DNA from: JAMXLG01 sp963765935
Lineage (GTDB): Bacteria; Vulcanimicrobiota; Vulcanimicrobiia; Vulcanimicrobiales; Vulcanimicrobiaceae
Assembly: GCA_963765935.1 (NCBI GenBank)
Contig: CAVXXX010000003.1
Span: forward strand, 1-64,000
Direction of reading: 5' to 3'
Length of the DNA stretch: 64,000 nt
The notes under the pieces were generated by a model. That model ran no database searches, was not told where the DNA came from, and saw only the letters and a list, made by a program, of their open reading frames with translations. Position 1 is the stretch's first letter, and each line of letters opens with the position of its first letter. A program made the translations under genes and the position numbers. Shown here in pieces: positions 24,896 to 32,434 of the stretch.

Positions 24896-25557
24896 TAATC
24901 AAACGCCGCGCGATCTTCGCCGTTCTTCTTCTTGCCGGAATAGTCGCGAGCGGCACCACTGCACCCGCAGCCGTCGATCTCTCGACCGGAATTCGCTACG
25001 TCATACCGAGCGGGACGCTCGATGAATGCGGCACCAAAGCGCAAGCCGCCTTGAACAAGTATCTCCAGAATCCCACTGAATCCGCGGCCGGAAGCCATGA
25101 GTATGTCGGGACCGGCCCAATCGGCGGTACGGGACAATCAGCGGGCGCCGCAGCGGGAACGATTCACTGCTTTCCGTCCGGAAAAGGTTATGCGGTGACG
25201 TTTACCTGCGCCGTTGAAACGCCGAACAATCCGTACGATGCATCCACCTTATGTCTGGATCTCGCGCACAACTTCTCAGGCAAAGAAGAGAAGCCGTTGC
25301 CGACGCCGACACCCGTGGTCGCGCCGAAAGGCTGCAACACCGTAAGCCTCGCCGGAACGTGGCAATCAGATAACGATCCGAGCCTTTCGATGAAAATGGA
25401 CGCCAACGGCGGCATCGACGCTAGCGACGGCGTCTCGGGCAACTGGGCATTGAGCGGCCTGACTGCGACGCTCACGTACTACGGAAACCACACCGAGAAA
25501 CTCTCATCCGACGGAAAACACTTAAGCGGTCAATACAATCTAACGCGAAAGTGCTAA
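24889..25557 (+). CDS. Secreted cysteine-containing protein, paralogue 2 with extra C-terminal domain
   Basis: 222 residues with a signal peptide (about 1-28). Residues 45-125 repeat the upstream protein's domain (DECGTKAQAALNKYLQN, TIHCFPSGKGYAVTFTCAVE, STLCLDL). A Pro-Thr linker leads to an extra C-terminal beta domain (about 148-222, CNTVSLAGTWQSDNDPSLSM through LSGQYNLTRKC), resembling small lipocalin-like or META-like ligand domains. GTG start at 24889 overlaps the preceding stop. Function unknown; secretion likely. Confidence 0.68.
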   Translation: MVVIKRRAIFAVLLLAGIVASGTTAPAAVDLSTGIRYVIPSGTLDECGTKAQAALNKYLQNPTESAAGSHEYVGTGPIGGTGQSAGAAAGTIHCFPSGKGYAVTFTCAVETPNNPYDASTLCLDLAHNFSGKEEKPLPTPTPVVAPKGCNTVSLAGTWQSDNDPSLSMKMDANGGIDASDGVSGNWALSGLTATLTYYGNHTEKLSSDGKHLSGQYNLTRKC

Positions 25558-25563
25558 CGCTGC

Positions 25564-26511
25564 ATGCGGGTATGGGAATTCGACCGTTATGGAGCGCCGG
25601 CGGTTTTGCAGCTAACCGAGCGCGACGTTCCCGCACCTCGCGATGGTGAAGTCGTCATTCGCGTCACGGCGTCCGGTATCAATCCGAGCGACGTCAAGAA
25701 CGTTGCCGGACACTTTCACGCTCCGTTGCCGCGCGTGCCCGGTCGCGACTACGCCGGTATCGTCGTCGGCGGCGCAGGCGACGAGGGAACCGAAGTCTTC
25801 GGCAGCGGACCGGGATTCGGTGTACTGCAAGACGGCGCGCTTGCGGAGTACATCGTGGTTCCGTCCGCGTGGACCAGCCGCAAACCGCGTTCTCTTACCC
25901 CGGCGCAAGCCGCGTCCGTCGGCGTTCCGTTTCTCACCGCGTGGACTGCGCTCGTACGTGCCGGCGACGTGCGATCCGGCGAAACGATCCTCATTACCGG
26001 CGTATCGGGAGCCGTTGGCACGGCAGCAACACAAATTGCGCATGCGCGCGGAGCGCTTGTTATTGGAGCAGACCGTTCGTTAAAGAATCCCGCGGGCGCC
26101 GATTGGATGATCGAAACGCAAGATAGCGATCTCGCCAAAGAAGTTCATCGCATTACCGGCGGCCGCGGCGCGAATCTCATCTTTGATACCGTTGGTGGGC
26201 CGCTCTTCGAGCCGGCGCTTAAATCGCTCGCGCGTGGCGGACGGCAAATCGCAATTGCGAGCAATCCTCAGGTGGTGAGTTTTAATCTCGTCGATTTCTA
26301 TCACAATGAAACGCGTCTGATCGGCGTGGATACGATGGCGCTCCCCGGGCAAGAAATCGCGGATGTGATGGATCAGTTACGTCCGCTCTTTGAGGACGGC
26401 ACGTTACGTGCCTCAACAGTTGAGGTGTGGCCCTTCGATCGCGCAATCGAAGCGTATGGTGCGGTCGAAAAACACGTGCCCGGCAAACACGTTGTCGTGA
26501 TGTCGAGCTAA
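25564..26511 (+). CDS. Zinc-independent MDR-family NADPH:quinone reductase-like oxidoreductase
   Basis: 315-residue medium-chain dehydrogenase/reductase. N-terminal GroES-like domain with VIRVTASGINPSDVKNVAG at 31-49 and VPGRDYAG at 58-65. Rossmann domain with nucleotide motif GVSGAVG at 146-152. No catalytic or structural zinc-ligand cysteines are seen, matching quinone-oxidoreductase/enoyl-reductase types. Starts 6 bases after the preceding gene, so may be co-transcribed. Confidence 0.87.
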   Translation: MRVWEFDRYGAPAVLQLTERDVPAPRDGEVVIRVTASGINPSDVKNVAGHFHAPLPRVPGRDYAGIVVGGAGDEGTEVFGSGPGFGVLQDGALAEYIVVPSAWTSRKPRSLTPAQAASVGVPFLTAWTALVRAGDVRSGETILITGVSGAVGTAATQIAHARGALVIGADRSLKNPAGADWMIETQDSDLAKEVHRITGGRGANLIFDTVGGPLFEPALKSLARGGRQIAIASNPQVVSFNLVDFYHNETRLIGVDTMALPGQEIADVMDQLRPLFEDGTLRASTVEVWPFDRAIEAYGAVEKHVPGKHVVVMSS

Positions 26512-26515
26512 CGGG

Positions 26516-26935
26516 TTAGGAACTCTCGGCCGCACGCGCAAGGTCGTCTAGGACCGGGACGAAGTGTTTTGCCATTTCGGCGCCCATCATTGGTCCGAAC
26601 AGAAATGCGAGCGGTCCTGAAATCGCAACATTCTGCTCGATGCGACTGCCCTCACCATCCGGCGAGATTTCGCAGTTGAATGTGAACGTCGTGAGTGGCG
26701 CACCAGCCATCGACATGCTGAAGCGCCGTCCCTCGGCGACGTCCGAAAACACGACATCGTGCGAACTGCCGCGGGTGGTGGCCATTTTGCCCGTAGCGCC
26801 GTTCGCCAACGGTCCATTCAACTGGGCGGAAGCAATGCCCGAATTCCAACCGCTCCAATTGTTCGGATCGCGCCACAGACGCCAGACGCGCTCGGGCGAA
26901 GCGCTCGTGAAACGGGAAACGCCGTACGTCTTCAT
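26516..26935 (-). CDS. SRPBCC-family protein
   Basis: 139-residue START-like (SRPBCC) ligand-pocket protein: MKTYGVSRFTSASPERVWRL, then WRDPNNWSGWN and the C-terminal long helix GPMMGAEMAKHFVPVLDDLA. Members include polyketide cyclases and lipid- or aromatic-binding proteins. ATG 26935 is the family-consistent start. It is divergent from the ArsR-controlled SRPBCC operon, with about 140 bases between, so the operators there could also affect it. Confidence 0.8.
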   Translation of the reverse strand: MKTYGVSRFTSASPERVWRLWRDPNNWSGWNSGIASAQLNGPLANGATGKMATTRGSSHDVVFSDVAEGRRFSMSMAGAPLTTFTFNCEISPDGEGSRIEQNVAISGPLAFLFGPMMGAEMAKHFVPVLDDLARAAESS

Positions 26936-27004
26936 TGCGTGCCTCCTGCGGCGTACGCTGGCAGAAGATTCTGAAGACGGTGTGAAGGGTCGCCCGAAGC
27001 GCAA

Positions 27005-27023
27005 TATGCAACCAAAGGGTTGC
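27005..27023. promoter_or_regulatory. ArsR operator-like dyad, copy 1
   Basis: TATGCAACC-aaa-GGGTTGCGT. Dyad arms GCAACC (27008-27013) and GGTTGC (27018-27023). It shares the TATGCAAC half-site with the second copy 45 bp downstream. Confidence 0.65.
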
Positions 27024-27048
27024 GTTTGTGGTGGCGCGGTGGTAGATT
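27020..27048 (+). promoter_or_regulatory. Candidate promoter between the two ArsR dyads
   Basis: -35-like TTGCGT (27020-27025), 17-bp spacer and -10-like TAGATT (27043-27048), placed between the two dyads and 28 bases before the ATG at 27077. A repressor on dyad 2 would cover the transcription start. Confidence 0.45.
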
Positions 27049-27049
27049 A

Positions 27050-27071
27050 TATGCAACTGGGAGGTTGCATA
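27050..27071. promoter_or_regulatory. ArsR operator-like dyad, copy 2
   Basis: TATGCAAC (27050-27057), 6-base centre, GTTGCATA (27064-27071): a perfect 8-bp inverted repeat 5 bases before the first start codon of the SRPBCC-ArsR operon. Confidence 0.75.
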
Positions 27072-27076
27072 TACAC

Positions 27077-27574
27077 ATGACATCGTCCACCGATCGGATC
27101 GAGAAGCAGATCTTTCTCAAGGCCCCGCAAGAGCGTGTCTGGCGCGCCATCAGCAATTCGGCAGAGTTCGGTAACTGGTTCGGGATGGAACTGGACGGCG
27201 ACTTTGCGCCGGGCGCGCAGATGCGCGGACGGATCAAGCCAACCAAAGCTGATCCCGACGTTGCGAAAATGCAAGAGAAATACACCGGCATGCCGCTCGC
27301 CTTCTACGTCGATCGTATTGAACCAATGAGCCTCTTCGCTTATCGCTGGCATCCGTTCGCCATGGATACCTCGATCGATTATTCGCAAGAACCAATGACG
27401 CTCGTGACCTTCATGCTTGCACCGAAGGACGACGGTACGCTTCTGACGGTCGTCGAGTCGGGGTTCGACAATATTCCAATCGAACGTCGCGCCGATGCAT
27501 TCGAAGCAAACGCCGAAGGTTGGTCGCTGCAACTGCAGATGATCGAGAAGTACTTGCGACTCCCTCAATCATGA
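27077..27574 (+). CDS. SRPBCC/AHSA1-type protein, first gene of the ArsR operon
   Basis: 165 residues of the AHSA1/SRPBCC fold: DRIEKQIFLKAPQERVWRAI, SNSAEFGNWFG and the C-terminal helix EGWSLQLQMIEKYLRL. Such genes with linked ArsR regulators are common and often regarded as stress- or ligand-responsive. ATG 27077 lies just after the second operator dyad. Its stop overlaps the arsR-type start (ATGA). Confidence 0.85.
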   Translation: MTSSTDRIEKQIFLKAPQERVWRAISNSAEFGNWFGMELDGDFAPGAQMRGRIKPTKADPDVAKMQEKYTGMPLAFYVDRIEPMSLFAYRWHPFAMDTSIDYSQEPMTLVTFMLAPKDDGTLLTVVESGFDNIPIERRADAFEANAEGWSLQLQMIEKYLRLPQS

Positions 27575-27879
27575 GCGTCGCGCCGATTCTCGCAGCGCTC
27601 GGCGACGAAACGCGGCTGCGGATCGTTTCGAAACTGTGCGCCGGCGGACCACTTTCGATTACGAATCTCGCGAACGGCGCGGATATTTCGCGACAGGCAA
27701 TTACCAAACACTTGCACGCCTTGCATGAAGCGGGCCTCGTACGAAGCGAACGCCATGGCCGCGAACGGATTTGGACGCTCGAGCCGAAGCGCCTCGATGA
27801 AGTGCGCCGCTATCTCGCGCAAATCTCACAACAGTGGGACGACGCATTGAACCGACTGAAAGCGGCAGTTGAAGAATGA
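27571..27879 (+). CDS. ArsR-family winged-helix repressor
   Basis: 102-residue HTH protein: APILAALGDETRLRIVSKLC, then the recognition helix ISRQAITKHLHALHEAGLVR, and a wing ERHGRERIWTL. The classic ArsR metal-binding ELCVCDL motif is absent (GGPLSITNLANG), so it is a non-metal ArsR type. It is coupled by 4-base overlaps to SRPBCC genes on both sides. Likely autorepresses through the two dyads at 27005-27071. Confidence 0.92.
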   Translation: MSVAPILAALGDETRLRIVSKLCAGGPLSITNLANGADISRQAITKHLHALHEAGLVRSERHGRERIWTLEPKRLDEVRRYLAQISQQWDDALNRLKAAVEE

Positions 27880-28331
27880 TAGCAGTACATACAATTGAAT
27901 TGCCGGCGCCGCTCGAGCGCGTCTTCGCGGCGCTTACGAACAGCGACGAGCTGACGCGCTGGTGGGGCGATGATTCCGTGTATTGGATGACGCACGTCGA
28001 ACAAGACGTGCATCCGGGCGGCGCGGCGAACTACACGTTTGCATTCGCGCACAACGACGACGTGTCAGGTTCCGCCGCGGGCCGGACCTCGGGAAGCACC
28101 GGCGTTACGCGAGCCGCCGATCCCCCAAGCATGCTCGAATACACGCGGAAATATAACGATGGCTTCCCATGCAAGGAAGAAACCGTGATTCGCTACAACC
28201 TCGAGGCTAGTAACGGAGGAACGCGTTTGACGGTCAGGCACTCGGGATTCCAAAGCGAAGATATGGCAGTTTTACACCGGCACGGTTGGGAACGCGCTTT
28301 CGAATGGCTCGATCGCTACCTGCGCTCGTAA
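27876..28331 (+). CDS. SRPBCC/AHSA1-type protein, third gene of the ArsR operon
   Basis: 151-residue SRPBCC protein: IELPAPLERVFAALTNSDEL, TRWWG and the C-terminal helix HGWERAFEWLDRYLRS. ATG 27876 overlaps the arsR-type stop. The middle has a Gly/Ser/Thr-rich loop (SGSAAGRTSGSTG) longer than usual. The following gamma-glutamyltransferase start lies inside its 3' end. Confidence 0.83.
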   Translation: MIAVHTIELPAPLERVFAALTNSDELTRWWGDDSVYWMTHVEQDVHPGGAANYTFAFAHNDDVSGSAAGRTSGSTGVTRAADPPSMLEYTRKYNDGFPCKEETVIRYNLEASNGGTRLTVRHSGFQSEDMAVLHRHGWERAFEWLDRYLRS

Positions 28332-30058
28332 CGATTGCCGCGCTCTTCGTCCTACCCGGCGCGGCGAACGATGCCGTTCGCGGCGATCGCGCCGAAGGAT
28401 GGCTTGCGCAAAGCCGTTCGCCCGTTATCGCGCGCAACGGAATGGTCGCCACGAGCCAACCGCTTGCGGCGCAAGCCGGATTGCGGATTCTCATGCAAGG
28501 CGGGAATGCCGTAGACGCCGCCGTTGCTACGGCTGCAGCATTGAACGTCACTGAACCAATGAACGTCGGATTCGGCGGCGATCTCTTCGCGATTGTTTAT
28601 ATCGCAAAAGAACATGCGGTGCATGTGCTGGACGCAAGCGGCATTGCGCCGAGCGGTGCGACGCTCGCGCGTATGCATGAACTGGGCTACACCTACGATC
28701 CCGCGCATTGGGGCCCCGGGTCCGGCATGCCGCCCGGCGGAATTCTCGACGTCACCGTTCCCGGTGCGGCGTGGGGATGGGACGAGCTCGCGCGCCGCTA
28801 CGGAACGATGCCGCTCTCGCGCGTGCTGGCACCGGCGATCGCGTATGCATCGAACGGTTTCCCCGTGTCCGAACGCATCGCGCACGATTGGACGTTGCCG
28901 AATGCCCTTCCGCTTCGCGGCTGCTGCACCAAGCTCGACTCCGATTCCGTAGCCACCTGGTACGTCAACGGAAAAGCTCCATCCGAGGGCCAGATCTTCC
29001 GTAATCCACAGCTCGCGCACGCCTTGACGTTGCTCGGGAAATACGGGCGCGATGTCTTCTACAAAGGAGAGATCGCTCACGCAATCGTCAAGAAGTCGCA
29101 AGCGCTCGGCGGAACGATGACGCTTGACGACCTCGCCGCCTATCACGGCGTCTGGCGCGACCCCGTGCGAACGATGTACCACCGCTACGACGTCTTGGAG
29201 TTGCCTCCGCCGTCGCAAGGCTTCGCGACGATTGAAGCGTTGAACGTGTTGCAACAATGCGTTCCGAAGGCGGCATCGGGTCAAACGCTCGCATCCCTCG
29301 GTCCAGCAAATGCGCTCTATTGGCATCTTCTGATTGAGGCGAAGAAACTTGCGTATGCCGATCTCTACCGGTACAACGCCGATCCGCAACACGCGTCGAT
29401 TCCGCTCGCACGTCTTCTCTCCGTGAACTATGCCCAGTCGCTTTGTGCAAAGATTGATCCTTCGCGCGCGTCGAGCCCGCAAGCGCCCGGCGAATCGAGC
29501 GGCGCCGGCGATACGATCGTGCTTTCAACCGCGGACCGCTTCGGCAACATGGTCTCGTGGGTCAATAGCAACTACGACGGCTTCGGTTCGGGAATCACCG
29601 TGCCGGGATACGGATTCATACTGCACGATCGCGGTGGGCTCTTTACGCTGGATCCCAAGAGTCCCAACGTTCTTGCTCCCCAAAAGCGTCCATTCAATAC
29701 GCTTTGCGCCGGATTCATCATGCGCGCCGGTAAACCGTACGCAACGATCGGACTCATGGGCGGCGACATGCAAGCTCAAGGACACGAACAAGTCATCGTC
29801 GATCTCATCGATCTCGGTGCGAATGTCCAACAAGCAGGCGATATGGCGCGATTCCGCCACGATCAGGTCTCGAACACGCTGATGCTCGAGTCTCCACTCT
29901 ACGATCTCGTCGGTGAAAAGTTGCGTGCGATGGGTCACAACGTGAAGTCGACGAGTCGCGCACCAATGGGCGGTTATCAAGCGATCATGCTGCTGCCAAA
30001 CGGCGCCTATGCCGCGGGTTCCGATTTCGGCAAAGACGGCGAAGCTGTCGGCTGGTAA
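28304..30058 (+). CDS. Gamma-glutamyltransferase
   Basis: 584-residue exported N-terminal nucleophile hydrolase that cleaves gamma-glutamyl bonds (glutathione and related). Signal peptide about 1-21. Large-subunit motif GMVATSQPLAAQAGLRIL followed by MQGGNAVDAAVA near the N-terminus. Autoprocessing site and nucleophile Thr404 in GAGDTIVLSTADRFGN, then NSNYDGFGSGI. The oxyanion region is GLMGGDMQ rather than the commoner G-S-P-G-G. ATG 28304 (MARSLPALV) is used; it overlaps the previous gene by 28 bases. Likely periplasmic. Confidence 0.9.
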   Translation: MARSLPALVTIAALFVLPGAANDAVRGDRAEGWLAQSRSPVIARNGMVATSQPLAAQAGLRILMQGGNAVDAAVATAAALNVTEPMNVGFGGDLFAIVYIAKEHAVHVLDASGIAPSGATLARMHELGYTYDPAHWGPGSGMPPGGILDVTVPGAAWGWDELARRYGTMPLSRVLAPAIAYASNGFPVSERIAHDWTLPNALPLRGCCTKLDSDSVATWYVNGKAPSEGQIFRNPQLAHALTLLGKYGRDVFYKGEIAHAIVKKSQALGGTMTLDDLAAYHGVWRDPVRTMYHRYDVLELPPPSQGFATIEALNVLQQCVPKAASGQTLASLGPANALYWHLLIEAKKLAYADLYRYNADPQHASIPLARLLSVNYAQSLCAKIDPSRASSPQAPGESSGAGDTIVLSTADRFGNMVSWVNSNYDGFGSGITVPGYGFILHDRGGLFTLDPKSPNVLAPQKRPFNTLCAGFIMRAGKPYATIGLMGGDMQAQGHEQVIVDLIDLGANVQQAGDMARFRHDQVSNTLMLESPLYDLVGEKLRAMGHNVKSTSRAPMGGYQAIMLLPNGAYAAGSDFGKDGEAVGW

Positions 30059-30156
30059 CAATGATTGGCATTTTCGATGAAGCCGGGCGTATTCACGTTT
30101 TCCGGTTGGCCGTGACATAATGAAGTTGCCGCGTACCAGCGAGCGAGGAATCGCGC

Positions 30157-30837
30157 ATGTATTGGCCACTTCAACAACAGGGCGCAACAGGCGAGAATGT
30201 TCGGACCGTCCAGTATCTTCTCAACGCGAGCGGTGCGTCGCTCACGGTCGACGGTGCTTTCGGGCCGCTTACCGCCGCTGCAACGAGTAGTTTCCAAAGT
30301 AATCTCGGTATTGCAGTCGACGGCCAAGTAGGCGATGCGACGTGGGGCGCGCTGATCAGGCAGATCGCATCGGGAAGCTCGGGCGACGCGGTGCGCGCCG
30401 TTCAGAGCCAGCTCAACGACCGAAGCGGTCAAGTTGCCGTCGACGGTACGTTCGGGCCCGAGACGCTGCGCGCGGTCGAAATGTTTCAGTCACCGATCGG
30501 TCTTACGGCGGACGGCGTCGTGAATTGGTACACGTGGCACGCATTAGTCAACGATTACCTTAGAAGTCCCGATGCGGGAACGTGCATTCAAAGTGTGTTC
30601 CAAGCTTGGAGTACGAACGACCAAGTTTCGACTGCATACAATGCAACGCCGGCATCGTTGATGACGCTCTTCGGACATCCGTGGAAAGCCTCCGATGGCT
30701 GGGTATTTGACGCGTGTGGAGGTGCTGCCGGACACATCTATTGCACGTGGAATCGCGCCGGCGGAACGCTCCACATCGGCGGCCCGGATCCGGGCGGCGG
30801 ACTTTATATCTACGTCGATAGCGTAACATTCCAATAG
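30157..30837 (+). CDS. Peptidoglycan-binding repeat protein
   Basis: 226 residues with two tandem PG_binding_1 domains (about 3-70 and 75-137). Each has the VRxVQxLLN..G..L.VDGxFGPxTxxAVxxFQ pattern, for example VDGAFGPLTAAAT and VDGTFGPETLRAVEMFQ. A C-terminal beta domain of about 80 residues (FGHPWKASDGWVFDACGGAA, then GHIYCTWNRAGGTLHIGG) is not recognised. No signal peptide is visible despite a wall-binding fold. The gene precedes the candidate selenoprotein by 18 bases and may be co-transcribed. Confidence 0.85.
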   Translation: MYWPLQQQGATGENVRTVQYLLNASGASLTVDGAFGPLTAAATSSFQSNLGIAVDGQVGDATWGALIRQIASGSSGDAVRAVQSQLNDRSGQVAVDGTFGPETLRAVEMFQSPIGLTADGVVNWYTWHALVNDYLRSPDAGTCIQSVFQAWSTNDQVSTAYNATPASLMTLFGHPWKASDGWVFDACGGAAGHIYCTWNRAGGTLHIGGPDPGGGLYIYVDSVTFQ

Positions 30838-30855
30838 CAAATAGCCGGAGACTAT

Positions 30856-31443
30856 ATGGTGCATACATCAACGGTGCCGTGGGAGCGCGACTTCGAGAGC
30901 GCGCGGCAACAAGCGAAAAACGCCAATAAATTCGTTCTTCTCGATATCTTCAACCCGGGTTGAGGGGGCTGCCAAGCTTTGGATACCGTGACGTATCCAC
31001 ACGATTATGTTTCGGAGGCGATCGTCAAACACACAGTTCCCGTCCAAATCGATAACACGAAGACCGACAATGCACAGTTGTTGGCGCGAATCCACCACAT
31101 CTGGACGCCGGACGTTCGCGTGCTCAACGAGAACGGAGACGAGCTGTACCGCTGGGACGGCTATTTGCCGCCGGGCGAGTACGTGCCGCGGCTGCTCTGC
31201 GCAGTCGCGATGGCGCACCTTCGTGAGAAGCGATACGATCGCGCCGAGGCGTTGTACGTTGAAGTCCTTCGCGACTACTCCACCGCGTATGCGGCTCCGG
31301 AAGCGCAATACTATCTGGGCGTCTCACGGTATCGTCGCGATCCCGAAAGCGAAGAGCTTCTAACGCAATGGGGCAACTTACGATCCCGATATCCCGAGAG
31401 CGAATACCGGGTGAAGCAATCGTTCAAAGATCTGCCGACGTGA
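30856..31443 (+). CDS. Candidate selenoprotein: thioredoxin-like with Sec-Gly-Gly-Cys motif
   Basis: Reading ATG 30856 (GGAG box 5 bases upstream) gives 195 residues if the TGA at 30961-30963 is decoded as selenocysteine. The N-terminus is VPWERDFESARQQAKNANKF, VLLDIFNPG, then U36-G37-G38-C39, then QALDTVTYPHDYVSEAI, VPVQID and WTPDVRVL. This is the thioredoxin-fold pattern in which ordinary homologues have CGGC followed by a basic or polar residue and LD..TYPD. The cis-Pro (WTP) is present. A TPR-like helical tail follows (RYDRAEALYVEVLRDYSTAY, APEAQYYLGVSRYR). The downstream frame keeps strong protein character for 160 codons without another start beyond a TTG. A hairpin at 30980-30999 fits a bacterial SECIS. 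Alternative: a Cys-to-stop sequencing error. Confidence 0.8.
30980..30999 (+). promoter_or_regulatory. Candidate bacterial SECIS hairpin
   Basis: Seven perfect pairs TGGATAC (30980-30986) and GTATCCA (30993-30999) enclose a six-base loop CGTGAC. There are 23 bases between the TGA and the loop, and a G is in the second loop position followed by U. This agrees with the described bacterial SECIS layout: short stem, small apical loop with an early G, about 16-37 bases from UGA. Confidence 0.7.
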
Positions 31444-31465
31444 ATACGACGATCCGGAGGGTGAG

Positions 31466-32434
31466 ATGCAACACACGGCTCTTTCGACGATGAAGGCGTT
31501 AGTCGTCGACGCGTACGGTCCACCGCAAAATGCGCGCATCGGGCAGATTGATGTTCCAAAAGTAAAAAACGGCCATCTTCTGATTCGCATGCATGCGGCC
31601 GGCGTTAATCCGTTTGATTACAAACTCGTCACGGGCGCCGTAAAAGACTGGGTGCCGCTCACCTTTCCATACGTGCCCGGTATGGATGGCTCCGGTGAAA
31701 TCGCCGAGGTTGGAGACGGCGTAGCGGGGTGGAACAAGGGCGATGCGATCGTCGCCATGTTTCCGCGCGGAACGTTTGCCGAGTATGCACTTATCTCGGC
31801 CGGCGAAAAGCGTCTCGCGAAGAAACCGGAGCGCTTGGATTTCAAACATGCGGCAGCGCTTCCGGAAGCGGCTCTCACTGCACGAACGTGCGTGCGAACC
31901 GCTGCGCTCTCGCCCAACCAGACGGTGTTCGTGGTTGGTGCGACGGGCGGGGTTGGCTTGTTCCTGACGCAGTTGCTCAAGACCGAGGGCGCACGCGTCA
32001 TTGCAACGGGCAAGACCAACGATATCGAATATTTGAGCAATCTCGGCGCGGATGAAACCATCGATTACAGCGTGGGCGATCCCGTTACGCAACTCCTCAA
32101 GAAGCATCCGCAAGGCGTCGACGCGCTGATCGATGTGGTGAATGCAGGCGATGCGCTCCTCAGGAGCGCGCAAGCGCTGCGCGAAGGCGGTACGCTCGTC
32201 TCGACGTTGTATGGACCTGATCAAAACGCATATCCGAAAGCCGTGAACGTGCACTACATCCAAATGAGCGCGCAGGAAGGGGATCTCGAGGACCTCGCGC
32301 GCCGGGCAGCGGAAGGCAAATTACGCGTCGAGGTCGGTCATACATACGATCTTGCTCAGGCCGCGCAAGCCTTAGCCGATTTGATGGATCCTGCGAAACA
32401 TACACGCGGCAAATTCGTCGTTCGTATCGCGTAG
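31466..32434 (+). CDS. NADP-dependent MDR-family oxidoreductase
   Basis: 322-residue medium-chain reductase of the quinone-oxidoreductase type: MKALVVDAYGPPQ, MHAAGVNPFDYKLVTG, nucleotide motif GATGGVG at 158-164. No zinc-ligand set. A strong GGAGG box 5 bases before ATG 31466 fixes the start. The stop overlaps the start of the FAD oxidoreductase by one base, so both are in one transcript. Confidence 0.88.
   Translation: MQHTALSTMKALVVDAYGPPQNARIGQIDVPKVKNGHLLIRMHAAGVNPFDYKLVTGAVKDWVPLTFPYVPGMDGSGEIAEVGDGVAGWNKGDAIVAMFPRGTFAEYALISAGEKRLAKKPERLDFKHAAALPEAALTARTCVRTAALSPNQTVFVVGATGGVGLFLTQLLKTEGARVIATGKTNDIEYLSNLGADETIDYSVGDPVTQLLKKHPQGVDALIDVVNAGDALLRSAQALREGGTLVSTLYGPDQNAYPKAVNVHYIQMSAQEGDLEDLARRAAEGKLRVEVGHTYDLAQAAQALADLMDPAKHTRGKFVVRIA

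Noticed and set aside
28352..29482. 376-codon minus-strand open frame
   Set aside because: Antisense shadow of gamma-glutamyltransferase, with Arg/Cys-rich composition typical of shadow frames.
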